Positions 35,851 to 49,663 of a stretch of 64,000 nucleotides of DNA are shown here, in pieces. Every line of letters starts with the position of its first letter. Positions within the stretch are counted from its first letter, which is position 1. This DNA is from Lithospermum erythrorhizon (lineage: Eukaryota > Streptophyta > Magnoliopsida > Boraginales > Boraginaceae). The translations under genes and the position numbers were made by a program. The notes under the pieces are model-generated. The model was not told the origin of the DNA, made no database searches, and saw only the letters and a list, made by a program, of their open reading frames with translations. The stretch is taken from NCBI GenBank assembly GCA_019722365.1, contig JADFUC010001632.1, positions 1 to 64,000 of the forward strand, given 5' to 3'.

Positions 35851-38800
35851 TTATCTACGCCTGTGCCGAGAGAAACTCGGTGATCCAGCTCCAACAGGTG
35901 TTGTGCCCCTATAACTCCTGCTGGGAGAATCCAAGGGATTTCTGAATGAAGCATATGCTGCTTTAGCTGAATCTGGAACAGAGTCTGAAGTGAAAGACTC
36001 GACAAAGCAAGCTGTATTTATCCGTGTTCTTTCAAGTTCCGCTTGAAGGAGGTCAGAGCTATATTGTTGAGCGAGAGCCTAAGTGCAAAGTAAAAATTAG
36101 TGGCTAGCACAAAGATGTCATTGATGCATGTACAGATTCATTCATGCAAATAAATAGGCTTCCCGTAGATATATTTATATACTTTCCCATCATATAAAGC
36201 ATCTATCAGGACAGATTATAACAATGAGAACAGGGGGAAGAGATTTAAGGGTACTAGAGGACATATACAAGCTTAATTTCATACACCCCCTCAAACTATC
36301 AACACGCTTCCATTTCAGTGACTTAAAGTTTCCAACTTTTCTAATTGTCCCTTAAACCGAAAAGACTTTTCAAAGTACCCCCTACAATCAGTTTTTGACA
36401 TTAAATTAGATGGAGTTCCCTTTTATATAACCGCAAACTAGGAACTACATTAAGAACTAGATTTTGGTGCAAATTTTGAAATAAATAAAGATGTGAGAAA
36501 TTTTCATTGAAATTAAAATATTAATAAATAGAATGAGGGGTGCTTGATGGTACAAGGGGTCAATGGCTAAAGGGGAGATGTTTCTTGAAGGTGATGAAGG
36601 CGCAGTGGTGATGATTGGGCGTGGCTGATGGTGGGAAGATGACGGTGCACTGCTCATTGATCAAGATTAACAGGGCCACAGGGGTGGGGAATAGGGGGAT
36701 GGTTATTTATTTTTATTTAAAAGTTCAAATAATGTTTCATTTTTGTTTAGATTTATACTTATTTATTAATATTTCTATGTATTATCAAATAAGACAAAAT
36801 CTTTCTTTCTTAAAAAAATTTGCTATAAAATACCCTGATGTAAAATAATTTCCCGTTTAATTTAACTTAAAAAATTGACAATATGGAACAATTTGAAAAG
36901 TTTTTCGGGTTCAGGAGACAATTTGAAAAGCTAAAAAGTTCAGTCCCTAAAATGAAAGCATGTTGATAGTTTCAGGGGTGTGGAAATTAAGACAAAAAGT
37001 TGAGTCTCTTACTATCAGGTCATCAGGTGACACAGTCATCCCTTGCTGTCTATCATCTGCTAGAACATCATCACTTCCACGTGTTGGCCGGCGCTGATGA
37101 CTTGGGGTCTCTATAGTTTCTGCCGCACTTTCAGTAGCTTTGTCCAATAGAACCCCTTGTAATGATTTTAGAGATTCTCTTGCATCAGGAGTGAAATATG
37201 GATTCAATATCGTCTCGAAATACTCAAGCTGCAAGGAATTAAGGTGACAAAGAAAGGTCAATGAAACAGTTGGATAGATTTTTCAAAGGAGTAAATTTGA
37301 TGGGTGCAATATCATTCCATAAAGCACTAGTAACTTAATTAGATGTTATAACAAAAAGAAACTAAACTAGACTGTATAATCTTCAGGTTTCATTTCATTT
37401 TCAGTTCACCGATTAGCATTTTTAGTAAATAAGGACTCCATCCTGAGCAAATCAGCCAACAATAAGAACCAATTTGGAACTGCCAGCATCACCAGTATTT
37501 ATATAGTGAAATAGATTAGAAATATCACCAACCAACAGCTGCTAACTTATAGATATTAGCACAATGGATGCAAAAAATATAACCATCGACACTTATCCAA
37601 GGAATAAATGATTTCCCAACAGCTCACCTCAAGCATAAGCTGACAAAAACCATTTGCATCCAGAACTCTAAGATCTTCGGATTCATTTTCATGAAATAGG
37701 CTCAGAAAAGTATCTAGAAGACCTTCAATAAGTATCCCCAGAGTTTTGTCCAGGAGGGGCTTACAACCTGCAAATACCTGAAAATATAAAGTTTCAATTT
37801 ATCCAAGGTTTAAGCAAAGTAATTAAAAATTGGTGAGCAAATTTAAGTATTGAGACTTCCAACAAACACATGTTTAAATGAGTTAGTTCTAAAGTACCTC
37901 AGCATGCACAGCTACTAGCGTATGCAAAAGTTCCACAGCCACATCTCGCACACCCTGTAGATTAGAAATTAGAAGCATCATATAAAGAAAGTAAATAAGC
38001 ACAAAAGAAAAATAGAATATAATATTAAGGGTGACGAGCACAAAAAAGACGAAAGCAGGCCCAAGAAGGATCTTACTTTGACAGTTGGTGCAGCACCCCA
38101 CAGTACTCCAGCATCCAACAGATAGCTTACCGCAGCTGATCTGATTAACTTTGTCTAAGAAAGAAAAGGAATGATAGGAACAGTCAAAGTCAATCCACAA
38201 GGTTATCTAAAATTTCAAATCTTATCTTTAGCAGGGTATTCATTATCCCTATAGCTTAAAAGTCAGAATAAGCTAGTATATATCACTTCCCACTGGGAAG
38301 TAGAACAAGCAATCTTCATATAGCAAGGAAATTTGCAACTACAAGACAATACCACTTCGGAAATCAACATCTTTAATTTCATTTCCAAAGTAGGCAACAA
38401 CTTCATATTTCATTGGAATAAATTTACGATTCTTTCTTGAAGCAAGTTAGAGAGTACTTCAATCAGGTGTGAGATTAAGTCCATATAGACACACCCAGTT
38501 TAAAGCACAGTAATACTCCCTCCGGTTTTTCTTACTTGACATCCTAGCATTTTTCACGTTAACTAAGAAACAATTAAGAATGTAATACATTTTATCTATA
38601 TATCCCTAATCAATAACTAAAACAATAATTAATAGCATTAAACATAAAGTAGCTTTTATGTTCACTATGTAACTTTTGAATACATTAAGTAGGGGCTTAA
38701 AAGGAAAAACTAATGAAACATTGCATTGGAATTCCAGAGTGACAACTATTTCAAAACAAAAAAAATTGCTAGGATGTCAAGTAAAAAAAACCGGAGGGAG

Positions 38801-41800
38801 TATAATACTCCGTAGTTTATAGTAACTACCTGCAGAACATATTAGAATGAGATAACTTCAGAATGAGATGAACAAAACAAGTGAAGAAAGCACACCTTTG
38901 CGAGGGTATATTGTGCAAGTATCTTTTCCTCAAGCCCAGAGAATGACATAACCAAATCTTGCATATCACTGTCATCATCTTTTCCCCTAAAGCAATATGA
39001 TAATTAAATGTAAAGTCAGATAACGATGCTGCACAACCCTGAAGTAGAACTAAGGTACAATCAAAATCTCAATGTTGTAATAAACCTTGGTTGCAGCCAA
39101 ATTGACTTGAACTTGTTGTATAAATCTCGAGCAAGTTCATCTTTGCAATATCCGATATTGCTCAAAACCATGAGAAGCCGTTGATTTGTATCAATAACAC
39201 TTCCAGGTAAAGGATCAGATGGTTTTTCTTCTGATTCATGAGCATAACCATTCTGGAAATAAGGACTTTCAAGGGTAGATCTACTCTCAGCCAGCTCACT
39301 ACTGATTCGCTCTAGATGACCTGGTAAAATGTGACAAGAAATAACAGTACAAACACTGGGTGTTTCACATGTCTAACAGAATATGACAGAAAACATATTT
39401 GCCATACCAGCAAAATCAAGCAGACAGTTCAAAAACGCAAGTCTGACAGATTCCTGGATCTCCTGAAGTTGCAGAAAGACGTCTTCTGACCTTGTAGCGT
39501 CATTCCTCAAAGAATGTATCATTCTACGTAGGATATACATCATATTAATTTAAATGTTGGAAAATTATTTACAAGATACAGCAGCAAAAATGAAAAACAG
39601 TCACATTATAGATTCAGATCAAATCTTCATGGTATGTAGAGGTATCACAACTAACAAACATGAGGTCAACCTTTTACTGTCAACACCATTGCTTATGTCC
39701 AGTGTTTTTAACATGAAAAATAGACATTTTAGAATAAAGAACATCTAAGCTACCATTGTAGGGCTTATATATCAGTCTTATTTCCTTAATATCATTCATT
39801 AAACTCCACAAGATTTCATTTTTTCCTTTTACAAGGGATGTGTGCTTTTGAAAGAGAACAAATATGTGAGTACCAATTTCAAGGTGATACAAAGAACAAA
39901 AAAGAGGATGGACACAACCATATACTCAGCATTCTACTCCAATAACATCTTTGGAAGTAAAAGATAAGGCAATACACCATTACAGATTTCTATATGATCA
40001 AATTTGTATGTGAAGAATAAAAATAGACTACAGATCTGTCGGCGTAACCCAAATCGCCCACCTAAATGAGTATAGGTAATGATAACAACATGCCACAATA
40101 CAGTATAAAATATTTTGACTCCTTACAGAATTTACTACTTTACAATGGGTGTATGTATCAAGGCAGAATATATACAGAATTCATAAAATATATATAAAAA
40201 ATGTTTCGAGACATACGATTTTATTTGATCCATCGCAGAGCACATAATTGTACGGAAAGTGAGAGGCAAGGATGAAATAGTGTAAGGTGATTTGTTCCTT
40301 TCTAAGATAGATACTGGGACCCAAGATTCATCCTTTGATATATCTTCAGTTGAGGATCGCATCCATGAACTAAGTCTCACAACGTAAATCTTTGTGATCT
40401 CACACTGAATAGTTCGCAACCCAGTAACTGAAATCACATGGAAAGTCAATTGCAGATAAATGTAAAATGATAAACAATTACATGTGAACACAAAATTAGA
40501 AGGTGGTTGGGAACAAACCAACAGCAAGAGGTGCCAATTCTTTAGCTTCAAACACTTGGCAAGCTTTTGAGATCTCTTTAATGGCATCAGTCATATGAGG
40601 GTGCAGAACATTAGACTCTTCAAGATCACGAAATGTGTCATGGACCTATAAAAGCAATTACTTATGTGAATAACTAAAGGTCCAGTTTTAAAGCAAAACA
40701 TGATATTAATAACATCATTTAGAAAAAGTTTCTACCACTTTATAAGATGATACAGTACAACGTATGGATGTGCTCTTGACTAGACCTTTTTTTATGAAAT
40801 GTTCCTCTGGTAACGAAAGGGCTTGTAGCAGCAAGTAATTTTTTAGGAGTCAGGATATTCAAACAAAGGAGATTTTACTTAATATTATGATATCACATGT
40901 TCAAGTCTGAGAAAAGCAGAAAAGTTAGGAGGCCGCCACATGGTCAAACCCAAGTAAAGGTCTATAACAGAAAAAGCCAATTGATGCTTGTGCATAAACA
41001 AGGGCAACTCCAATATAAAGACCAAACTTCCTAAATTAATCTACCAGACATATCCAAGCCTACAGAAGAGATGCACTTCCTACAACTAGCATACGCGACA
41101 GTTGAGTGTAGTCAACATACATGATATATTTCGCATTCTATTAGAAGAGGTGTAGAGATAACCTTGGATCCATATGCAGATAGAGTATCACGTAGCAATC
41201 CAACCACTTCTTCAAGAGTGTGAGTGATTCCATCATCCAACTCTTCCTCAGTTTTAGCATTGACATTAGAATCAGACACTTGGGAAGACTGAAAAGCGGA
41301 TATAACATTAAAATGCAGGCCAGAAAAGTTAGCAACATCGTAAATGAAGTTAAACACAAATGAATAAGTAACAAAAGCAAAAAAGATGTATACAGATAAA
41401 AGGATAACCATGATTGAAGGAATTCCTTTAACACATATACAAAGCATTAAGATTTATGAAGAACAAAGGCAGACTAAACTATTGTGTCGTACATTCACCC
41501 TTTTTAGCATGTACGCACTACGCAGTCAAGCTTGCATATCGCAAGTTGAGTAAATTGACATCTTCATCAGAATAATTTGGCTAACTTTCATAAAAAAGCA
41601 TATACTCGTTAGCATTTTACTTTTAACTAACAGATCTATAACACCTCTGATGCGATGAGATAAAATTATTCACCAATTTCATTCCCTATCTTTGTCGCAG
41701 TTTTACTTTTGAAACTAAGGACGTGCAATGGAAAATACTTCTGGTCATTCGTCAAAAGATTGTGAAATAATTTTCAGCTATAAGGAAAATCAATCACACC

Positions 41801-44800
41801 GGTGAAGTTATAACATCACCAGGATATATTATTTCGACGGGACAACACAAATAAATAATAACATTTTTGGATGCCCATGAGAACTTCTTTGCAGTGCCAG
41901 AGAGCATATTCATGTCATGCAAAGAATGATCTCAGATAACTTTGGAGGTTCATTAATATATAGATTTATTACAGAATCCAATTACCTTAGCAAATTTTCC
42001 GCTAAAAACAGAAACGGCTACTTTCCACAAGGCTGGTATATGATGGGTAAGTACACCAGTCAAACGGCGGATATACTTCCCTCTTAGTATATCAACTTCT
42101 CCGCCAAGCAAATCCACTGACTGAACATCCTCTGAATATGTGGTCCCAAAGGAAGGTGGGTAATTAACATCTGCCTGGTTGTTTTTCAAGCATATGGTAA
42201 GAACTATTGATATATAGGGTTACAAAGTAATAGAGCAGGTTCACTCACAGGTTCACTTAAATCTTGCTGTATTTGTCTCCATTTTGCCTCCGAAAGCCCT
42301 TTCTCGCGCCTCTCCTTCTGCCAATTCTCCATCCTTGCCTCATGATCCAAAGTGCATCGCTCAAGCAACCCTCTAATCCTTTGATTCTGTCAGAAAGACA
42401 ACGTAAGAAATTATAAAGACACTTCATCACTGACAAGTATAATCCAATTAGATCACGCTAGGTGAAATAGCCATTTAACTTCTTTTAACGGCTTGCTAGT
42501 GAGAAGACATTATAAGAGAAATATACACATGAATAACAGTTGAATATTCAAAAAAATGTTTCTGGCTTGTGGAAATACACCCAGACACAAAGTAAGAATA
42601 GCTATGAGGCAACCCATTGTGCTAGCAGTTAGATGATTTAACGAGAGGCAAACAGGTGTGAAAGGGTAATGCGAAAGATCTGACCTGTATATTCAGATAA
42701 TGCCAAACAGGATCTGATTCAGGTTCAAGCTCCAATAAAAGCCGTACTGTGTTTTCAAGCTGGGTGAAGAAACAGAACGAAACAAAATTCAAAACAAAAC
42801 AAAATAGAACAGAAATCTGTTACATGACAATGCAAGAACCTATTACATATATTAGAACTAAGCAGGCACCAGAGTTACTTGTAGTATAAGGACATGACAG
42901 AAATATGCATAACAATAAGTGTGGAATACATATGCATTCTTTAGACATAACCAATACTTCCATGATCAAGTTCCTGAAGTTATAAGGCAGAAAACTTAAA
43001 TTTGAGGAAGTTGATGTCAGCGTAGATTCAACCAACTGGGTTCATAAATAAGGTAGCAAATGGTATGAAGATGCAATTAAACTCACACTTGTCAAGTCAA
43101 TGTTTGGATCTTCCATGGAGTTAAAGAGCATGTCTTTGAACTCTTGCATAACTTTTTCGACCTCCTCAAGTACCCTCTTAAGAATTCCAACCTTAAAACA
43201 AACACAAGTTAACTAAGCCAGAGGTAATGGAAAAAGTCATTGATGAAGTGATATAAACATTTGGGTGATGTTTGTACTTAATTCCGATATTTATTTCAAC
43301 TACTTCCAGCAACAGCCAAAATTGGTAAGAACTAAGACAATGATCTCGAGACCATGATACTCAAATATCTAAAGGCATACTTGCAGATACAATCTATAAG
43401 GATGAGCAAACAGAGATATACTGTATCAGAGCTAATAGTTTAAGATTACATGAAGATGCAGGTAAGCAGAACAAATTTTATAAGAGTGCACTTGAATACT
43501 CTATCACAATTAAAGCACTATTCTTAATTATAAGTCAGTTTCTCAAATAATTTATGCATAAACACCTACATCTATGGTGAGATACAAAAAACACCTTAAC
43601 GATTTTTGTTTATAACATCAAGAACGAAATAAAACTACATAAGATAAGCATGAACAGCTAATTTAAGAAATCGTCAATGGGCAGTAGGAGTGAATACTAC
43701 AATATGTGACAACGATATACAGAGGTGCAATCGGGATTACAGTTGAAAGTAATATATCAGTATTAGTTTTAACAGCAATCATTCCATACATGAGATGGAA
43801 GAACAATTGAATTTGCTTTCCTGTACTCCCTCACAGCCAAGTCATATTCCCCCTTACTGATACTCGTGCGGATAGTACTTGGCAAGTTGAACAAAGTCCG
43901 GAATCTCTGAAGCATTCCTTGAACTGACCTGATTTTTTCTGTTTGAGCCTACAAAATAATTTTAATTCCTTAATTTTAGGAGCCTTAACTACAATAAAAA
44001 AAAAATAAGACAACTTAAAGGTGGGACTCGGCCAACCTGTCTCTCAAACAGAGGCCCAAATGCACGATTAGCAAGAGAGCTGACTCCTTGAATACAATCA
44101 AACAAATGAAGGGTACCAGACCCTTCAGGATCCTCTTCAATACGTTTCAACTTTGACTCGATATCTATGATAAGGAAATTACTTAATAAGATATCCACAA
44201 CTAAAGAAAACAGTATCATTATAAGGCATTTGGGAGGATAACGAAAAAGTAAGAGCTACGCAGACCTACCATCAATGGTTGTTTTGCAAGAAACGAAACA
44301 ATCAAAATTATCCTTAACCAATTGTTTCTTCTGTTGAGTGCGCCCTTTGAGGTCACTTTTCAACGCAAGTGCACCAGCATCCAGATCCGCTGAACTTGTG
44401 TCATCATGTATACGGGATAAAAAATACTTTGCATCAAATTTCTCTGAGAAATAATCAAGCTTCTCTGCAAAAAATTATATAAGAAAAGTTCAAAAGATTG
44501 TTTTCTTTTATATAAAGCAAATCCACTTGATTTAACTGCTATCGCAATTAAGCTACTGTTTCAATATCATAATTAATTGTTAAAACCCAAACCAACAATG
44601 GTTGCATATCGATAAGCAATAATTTCTATGGCATTCATGTAACAGTTACAATTTACTTAAATGATAGACTTAAAATTGAAATGGTAAGGACCGTTTATCT
44701 GTAAACTTTCAACAATCCTGGAAGGGTGTTCAGGGGGAAAACTGGAAAAGTAAGGAGAGGAGTGAGGGGGTTAATAAATCTATCCAAGTTTATTGGACTT

Positions 44801-46914
44801 CCCTCTTTAAGTAGAATAGTTTATAAACAAAGTGGTTGTGGACAGATAAGGTTATTGTCTACTTGACACCAATCTTAAGACTCGTATGAGAAAATGGACT
44901 TCATTTCTCTTTTAGGTTGTGTTTGTTTAGGTGTGGAATTAGGTTTGAAGGTAGACTCAATAATTATTTATTTATTTGAATTTTCCTTCATTTTCAATTA
45001 CATACCTAGAGATATCTAACGAATCCAATACAAGAAGAAGACAAATGATGATAATGTTGAGAAGCAACTACAAGCTAGAGCAATCTACTTAAGACAATCA
45101 AAAGTTCCACTTCAGGCAGTCTGTTAATGCACTAATTATGTGTGAGACTATTAGGAAGACAGCATACCAAAACATGATGTAACTACGACAAGCATTCCAA
45201 TATCAAGTAAACACCGCAAATTTAAGGGTCTAGATACAATAATTTCCAGTAGACAACAAAATACCACGCATTTTAGGGTCCAAAGGCTCTTTACTGCCAA
45301 CTGATGGGGAGCTTATTGAGTTCTCATTGATCATCCGTAGTGTCTTATTATCGACAATTCTGTATAACAAAAAGAAAAAATGAAAATCTCTAGTTGAAGG
45401 ATAGAACAGAAAAAATCCAAAATTTAAAAAATTATTCCATCAATCTATTCAATCAATGTTGAGGTTGTATGGTATTACCCTACTCCTAAGGGATCTATGC
45501 ACTCCATGCCACGAGGAAAGGATTGTAGGTTAGTAAGCCGCTTCCTAGCTACATCTGATGGTATTTTCTCATACTTCTTCGGAGGCACAGGAACTGCTCT
45601 TGTCTCTCTCATCTCCCGCACCATCCGAGAAAGCTGTCAAAACTCAGAGGCACTCCAATAAGTAATGTCAAGGACCATAAATGTCTATTGGATGATATGC
45701 AGAAATCATCCGGAAGGGATGATCCAACACAATTGTCATTCTATTTAACATTATCAAAAATCCAAAAAAAAAGAAATTAACTTTCAACTGCATCAAAATG
45801 AAAATGTAATTATAGTTTATGGATAACAAAAACAGATAACTGCAACAATGCAAGAATGATTATAAACTGAAAACACCAAACCATACAGCTAACAACCATA
45901 TGCATTACAAAATTCTCAGCCAAGCATCTTCAAAGCAAGTCTGTATGACAACTGGAAATAAATAAAATTAATTAAATAAAAGAGGCTCAATATCTTTGAA
46001 AAAGAGGCTCGGGTAGGCAGCCTTATAACCTGTGATAACAAGGAGCCTGTTTCCGAATGCAAGTAGCTATTAATTAAATAAAATTTGAAACAATTGACTT
46101 ACTCCAAAATAAATCACATTTTCCAGGTCAACTAAAATTTCCAAAAACAATGATAACATCCTACGCTTCTTATCTATCGAGAAGTAGTAGATAATATTTA
46201 CACTTCACTCTTTTGTCAGCTCGGAAACAGCCACCTTATTAGAAACCTCTGGCACCCGTAACCCGGCAGATAAAGTACATTACATAGTCACTCCATATTA
46301 TCACAGCGTACTATACAACGCCGACCCCCACATTGCTTAGTCAATAAGCTCTTAAAAAAGGCATTGGGAAATGTTCGATATGATATATACACAAATGCAA
46401 AGTACCTATAAATTAAACAAAATTCGAAACAATTCACATAATCTAAACCAATCAAAACATCCAAACACAATAAAAACAAATCAATTGAGGTAGATCTAAC
46501 CTCAGCCTCATCAACTCTCTTCCAACAATCAGGCTCACCTCCATCCCAATTACTCTCATCCCGTCCACTCCTCCCCGCACCCCCACCCCAGCCCGACTCC
46601 TCCCCCAACCCCCACCCCCACCCCACCTTCGACGTCTCCTCGTCCCCCGACGAAATACTCAACATCTCCACCTCCGACTCATCATCATCAAACTCCGAAA
46701 CATCTCTCCTATGACCCCCACCACCCTTAGGCATTGAGTTAGTGGGCCTGTTATTGGGCTTGATCGGGAGCTTATTGGGCTGCTGGATATAGTTACGGAC
46801 GGGCTTATTGGGCTTGGGATTGGGCTTTTGGTAATTAATATTCCGATTAGCTTGCTCGTTTAATGCGATCTGAAGAAGCTCGTCTTCGTCTAGGTCTTCA
46901 CTGTCGCTTGACAT
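35851..46914 (-). CDS. SEC5: Exocyst complex subunit SEC5, 21 coding exons
   Basis: SEC5 is a subunit of the octameric exocyst, which tethers secretory vesicles to the plasma membrane. Exons in coding order: 46914-46501, 45633-45479, 45359-45265, 44464-44270, 44164-44037, 43948-43790, 43191-43087, 42759-42685, 42386-42249, 42174-41986, 41288-41163, 40645-40519, 40427-40217, 39523-39408, 39320-39086, 38986-38896, 38154-38077, 37954-37898, 37777-37628, 37228-37013, 36078-35851. They total 3,288 bases (1,095 residues plus stop) and all introns are GT-AG with matching phase. The start fits the plant family opening (MSSDSEDLDEDELLQ), followed by an acidic, Gly/Trp-rich low-complexity stretch, then GEPDCWKRV (exon 1), FPRGMECIDPL (exon 2), LKRIEEDPEGSGTLHLF (exon 5), LFNLPSTIRTSISKGEYDLA (exon 6), WMRSSTEDISKDESWVPVSI (exon 13) and a basic tail ending RHRRR. 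The length matches plant SEC5 (about 1,090). No lesion is visible. Identity is recalled family knowledge; exon edges are read directly. Choosing SEC5A or SEC5B needs a tree. Confidence 0.96.
36272..36991. mobile_element. Long-TIR non-autonomous element in SEC5 intron 20
   Basis: About 110 bp at the left (from CTTAATTTCATACACCCCCT) is repeated in inverted form at the right (...AGGGGTGTGGAAATTAAG). The arms share the order ACTATCAACA, CATTT, AGGGAC/AGTGAC, CTTTTCAAA. The interior (about 36,430-36,830) is AT-rich, and its short open frames have no recognisable domain. The long inverted repeats suggest a Mutator-like or foldback MITE. I could not assign a convincing target duplication, so the superfamily is open. 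The right end stops about 21 bp inside the intron from the exon 20 splice donor. Confidence 0.75.
38516..38800. mobile_element. Stowaway MITE in SEC5 intron 16
   Basis: A 285-bp element is bounded by perfect CTCCCTCCGG / CCGGAGGGAG termini, and each end is flanked by a TA dinucleotide (38,514-38,515 and 38,801-38,802), the Stowaway/mariner target duplication. The terminal inverted repeats extend about 40 bp; CTTACTTGACATCCTAGCA at the left is mirrored by TGCTAGGATGTCAAGTAA at the right. It has no coding capacity. It lies 90 bp from exon 16 and more than 350 bp from exon 17, so splicing signals are untouched. Confidence 0.95.
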
Positions 46915-47125
46915 GGTTTTTTATTGTTTATAATAATTAATTTAGTAATTTAATAATAATTGATTGTTTGGTTTAATTAATGCGATTTGAGATTTAAAAT
47001 GATGGTTAATTAATTGTGTGGTAATTTTGTTGGTGGTTTTTGAAAGGGGAAATCAAGAGGAAAGGGGGTAGAGAGAATGGGAGACAACGGATGAACAAGG
47101 GAGGTAGATTGAGCAGAATTATTGT
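46915..47125 (-). promoter_or_regulatory. SEC5 5' UTR and proximal promoter
   Basis: About 210 bases separate the SEC5 start codon from the first transposon-like sequence upstream (47,126). On the minus strand this stretch holds a pyrimidine-rich tract (about 47,045-47,095, runs of CT and CCCC), the kind of Y-patch/CT-rich leader common in plant housekeeping promoters, followed by an AT-rich leader. No clear TATA box can be assigned. The transcription start is not determined. Confidence 0.45.
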
Positions 47126-49450
47126 ACACCTGTATAATAAACTCTTTAAATTAATAATCCTTAAATTAAATTTTTTTTAAATCTGGATTAAATGCAAGCG
47201 GAGCAAATGTTTTTACCTGCGATTCAATCTTTTGTAAATATTAACGGATAAATATATCAAAGTGTAGGTTAAAATAAGTTTATCTCTTTCGTCGAATTCT
47301 CTTTGAGCTTTCTTGCTAAGCTACTATAGCCTTGTGCTCATAAAAGCGAAGTCGAAATCTTAAATAGATTAATCGGTGCAAAAAATGGCCTACGTCTCAC
47401 TCTTGTTACCGACGATAGTTATTTTTTTTAAATCCACCTTGATAATAAAAGTATCGAGCCTTTTTTTTTCATGGCTATACACCTTTTTGCAAAGACTCTA
47501 GTCAAATTATTAACTACCCGCAGAATCCATAATCACGCTTTAGATACCAGCCAGGCTCCTCCTCGGTAAAAATAGGTTCTATTTCTCTTTTAAGCGTCTA
47601 CCGATCGTATACTTTTGGTAGCTACTTAGTTATTCCTTGATATTACTCGACGGGGAAAATAAATCTTTGCTTAGCATAGTTGATAAAAATCGAAAGAAGA
47701 ATCCTTTTCTTGGAAAAGCCCTACGAGAAGGGGAGTGTACTCGTGAATCGGGTTCTCCAGAGCGACTCGATTACATCACATGGGGGGGTCTGAGAGTTCT
47801 CCCTCTCCCATTTCTGCGTGACATTGATAAAATTCTTGATAATTTTCTTTAGAGTCTTCAATCTCTTGATCGCTAAGATTAGCGGGAATTCTTGCATTGA
47901 TGTTGATAAAGGGAGGCTTATGATTTAAACAACTTCCTTTAACTTCTTGACTAAACTGCTGCGTAATTGTTGGCGTCAATTGACACGCTCGCGTGGTATC
48001 GTCTTTCCGAGTGAAAATATTTTCTCGGCTCGGCCGGCCCGTCCGCCGATAAACCCCGATGCCTCGTGAGCTTTGGAGGGTGATGATCTGATACTACTCT
48101 GCGTTAAAGATACGATGGTTTGAATTGTTGGTAATTGCACCGACATTAAAATTTTGGAAGGACAAGCGAGATAAATCGCCCCGAAGCTAATGCTTTCTAC
48201 ATAACCCACAATGCGAGACCCAGTATCGAGTTACGGTTTCCCGACCTTCTCTTCGCTTATTACATATTGGAAACGGCTCCCTCATACCGTCTGCATTTCC
48301 TCGCCGTATTATTATTAAAATCAAAGATTGTCGACGGGAGGATCGATGTCTGAAACGACCTAAATACAATTTCATACAAATGATATTTCTTTCCCCAATA
48401 CAGATCAGCGCCCTAAAAACGCGTGACACAGCAATTCCAATTCAAACTTGAAAAGCCTTAAAAAACCATCGTTCCTCGAAAAATCAAAACGCTTCATTTT
48501 GGAATATCTCGTTGCCTCGAAGAGAGAAGTTGTCATCGTCTTTTTCTTAATTGTATTTTTATTAAAGTACTTTGAGTAAATCACATTAAGCTATAATAAT
48601 AATACAACTATTTCCCACTATTCTCTACTGCTATTTCTATTTAATTTTAAAAAATTAGACTAGTACAATATTTTTGAGCTTAACATTTGGAAGTATGTTT
48701 TTGGGTTAGTTGACTTCTTAGGAACAAAAGTTGTTTTCGATCATGACGTACTTGATTTCTGGTTGGGGCTTTCATTCCCTTGAAACTTATATGGAATAAT
48801 TTCATCAACCTAATGAGTCGCTCTTTGCAGCTCCTACAGAATCAAAAACTTACCTCGAAGCAGCGGGCTTCAACCCAGCGAGCAGTCTTTCGCTCACTTT
48901 TGATTCATGAGAAATTATTGGCATCAGTATGTCGTAGAAATTATATAAAAAAAGATATACCAAAATATACATTGGCATGCTCCGAATAGCAATTAACCAA
49001 AATGGCTCACCCAATCTCTTTTCTGAAATTGGGCGACTATAGAAGGAAGCATCTTGCCTCGCTCGATAATGATAATCATTTAATGAACCCGATGGGGCAT
49101 CTTTTTCGCCGTCAACTTTGGGCGACTATTTACACCCGTCACTACTTTCACCTCTTCGAATGCTTGAATTACCCACTTAGCCGGTTTTTATCTTCTGCGA
49201 TGACTTGTTTTCTCAATTTTTGGCATCACCTTGATATTAGGCTATCAAAAATTTGGAGAATGGAATGAGAGAACGCCGAGGATCTCGAGAAGAAATTGTG
49301 AAGTTGTTTGGTTCCCTAGTAGTGTTGGATGTTTTTAGAATTTAAAGGATATTGTTATTAGTGACTTTAATATTATTTCTTTTGATTATAAACAATGTAA
49401 TAGCCTTAAAGGCTCCACACATTTATTTTCTGATTAAATTTATCAAAAAA
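47126..49450. other. Unclassified repeat-like region upstream of SEC5
   Basis: It starts with an Emigrant-like terminus fragment (AATAAACTCTTTAAATTAATAATC, about 47,136-47,160). Beyond it are several overlapping 60-88-codon frames on both strands (for example 47,637-47,852 plus, 47,776-47,979 minus, 49,002-49,268 plus) in which I recognise no domain. Composition is less AT-rich than the flanks. A decayed retrotransposon or an organelle-derived insertion are both possible; neither can be supported from motifs. Confidence 0.35.
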
Positions 49451-49663
49451 AATTTGATAGTGAGTAGTGACATTAATAAATTCTTTAAATTAATACTCGA
49501 TATATTAATAACTCTATAAATTAATAAAATTTCACTCGATCTCGACCATAGCCGGACGCAGGAGTTGAAATTCGGTGGTGCAAATTGATTTTTTTTTTTA
49601 CCAAAAATATAACGTAACATTAGTTTAACAAAAAATTACATTAATGAGAAAGTACTCATTAGT

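Noticed and set aside
36457..36848. Two frames of 66 and 77 codons inside SEC5 intron 20
   Set aside because: They are interior sequence of the long-TIR element with no recognisable motif.
40135..40587. A single 150-codon gene
   Set aside because: It is SEC5 exons 12 and 13 read through the short intron between them (40,428-40,518), plus intron 13 sequence.
46288..46500. Extension of SEC5 exon 1 by 70 codons in the open frame
   Set aside because: A GTTAGA donor follows DEAE at the family's conserved position, and exon 2 continues the family sequence in phase; the extension has no similarity to SEC5.
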